A stretch of DNA of 5,026 nucleotides from Candidatus Poribacteria bacterium. Its GTDB lineage: Bacteria; Poribacteria; WGA-4E; WGA-3G. The stretch lies in contig VXXH01000605.1 of the NCBI GenBank assembly GCA_009835515.1, positions 1 through 5,026 on the forward strand. Reading direction: 5' to 3'. A program made the translations under genes and the position numbers. The notes under the pieces are model-generated. The model was not told the DNA's origin and made no database searches. It was given only the letters and a program-made list of their open reading frames with translations. Positions 5,000 through 5,026 of the stretch are shown here, piece after piece; positions within the stretch are counted from its first letter, which is position 1; each line of letters begins with the position of its first letter.

Positions 5000-5026
5000 G
5001 ATTTCTTTTAAAGACTTGCTTTTTAG

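Overview
The window looks like an accessory stretch of chromosome from an environmental, uncultured-type bacterium. The mix of a tnpB-only-looking IS200/IS605 element, a Gfo/Idh/MocA oxidoreductase, a sugar-lactonase-like amidohydrolase, and intergenic REP/MITE-like repeats (ACTTACGCA termini, AGTCCCCC hairpin, CAGTTNN heptamers) resembles Candidatus Poribacteria and similar lineages. That assignment is an impression from gene families and repeat style, not a demonstration.

Region 1 (1-1427, + strand): an IS200/IS605-family element carrying an intact TnpB, the RNA-guided nuclease related to Cas12. A good sigma70-type promoter (48-75) precedes a folded leader (about 88-151) and a GTG start at 175 with a strong Shine-Dalgarno. 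The 3' end of tnpB runs into a chain of hairpins ending in a stem and GGTTCAA at 1427, the usual shape of an IS605 right end and of a TnpB omega-RNA scaffold. No tnpA is visible. The left end is unresolved: it may be at 22/23 (after TTTAC) or beyond the window, where a divergent tnpA could lie.

Region 2 (1428-1650, + strand): the C-terminal 73 codons of a GNAT acetyltransferase. It begins exactly at the acetyl-CoA-binding motif A (GKGYGRKL), immediately after the IS right end. The element has therefore broken a GNAT gene, and the predicted omega-RNA guide is the sequence of that motif.

Region 3 (1687-2766, - strand): a complete Gfo/Idh/MocA-type NAD(P)-dependent oxidoreductase, convergent with the GNAT remnant.

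Region 4 (2767-3108): a 342-base gene-free interval with an RBS, a MITE-like element of about 97 bp flanked by 7-bp direct repeats (TTGATTA), four tandem CAGTTNN heptamers, and a strong 12-bp hairpin.

Region 5 (3109-4922, - strand): a two-gene operon. A consensus-like promoter (4971-4999) drives a multi-pass membrane protein of the LPG-synthase/UPF0104 flippase-like family. Its stop codon overlaps by ATGA the start of an amidohydrolase-2 family hydrolase. The hydrolase and the downstream oxidoreductase could act in the same sugar-acid or lactone catabolism (oxidation to a lactone, then ring opening), but that link is inference.
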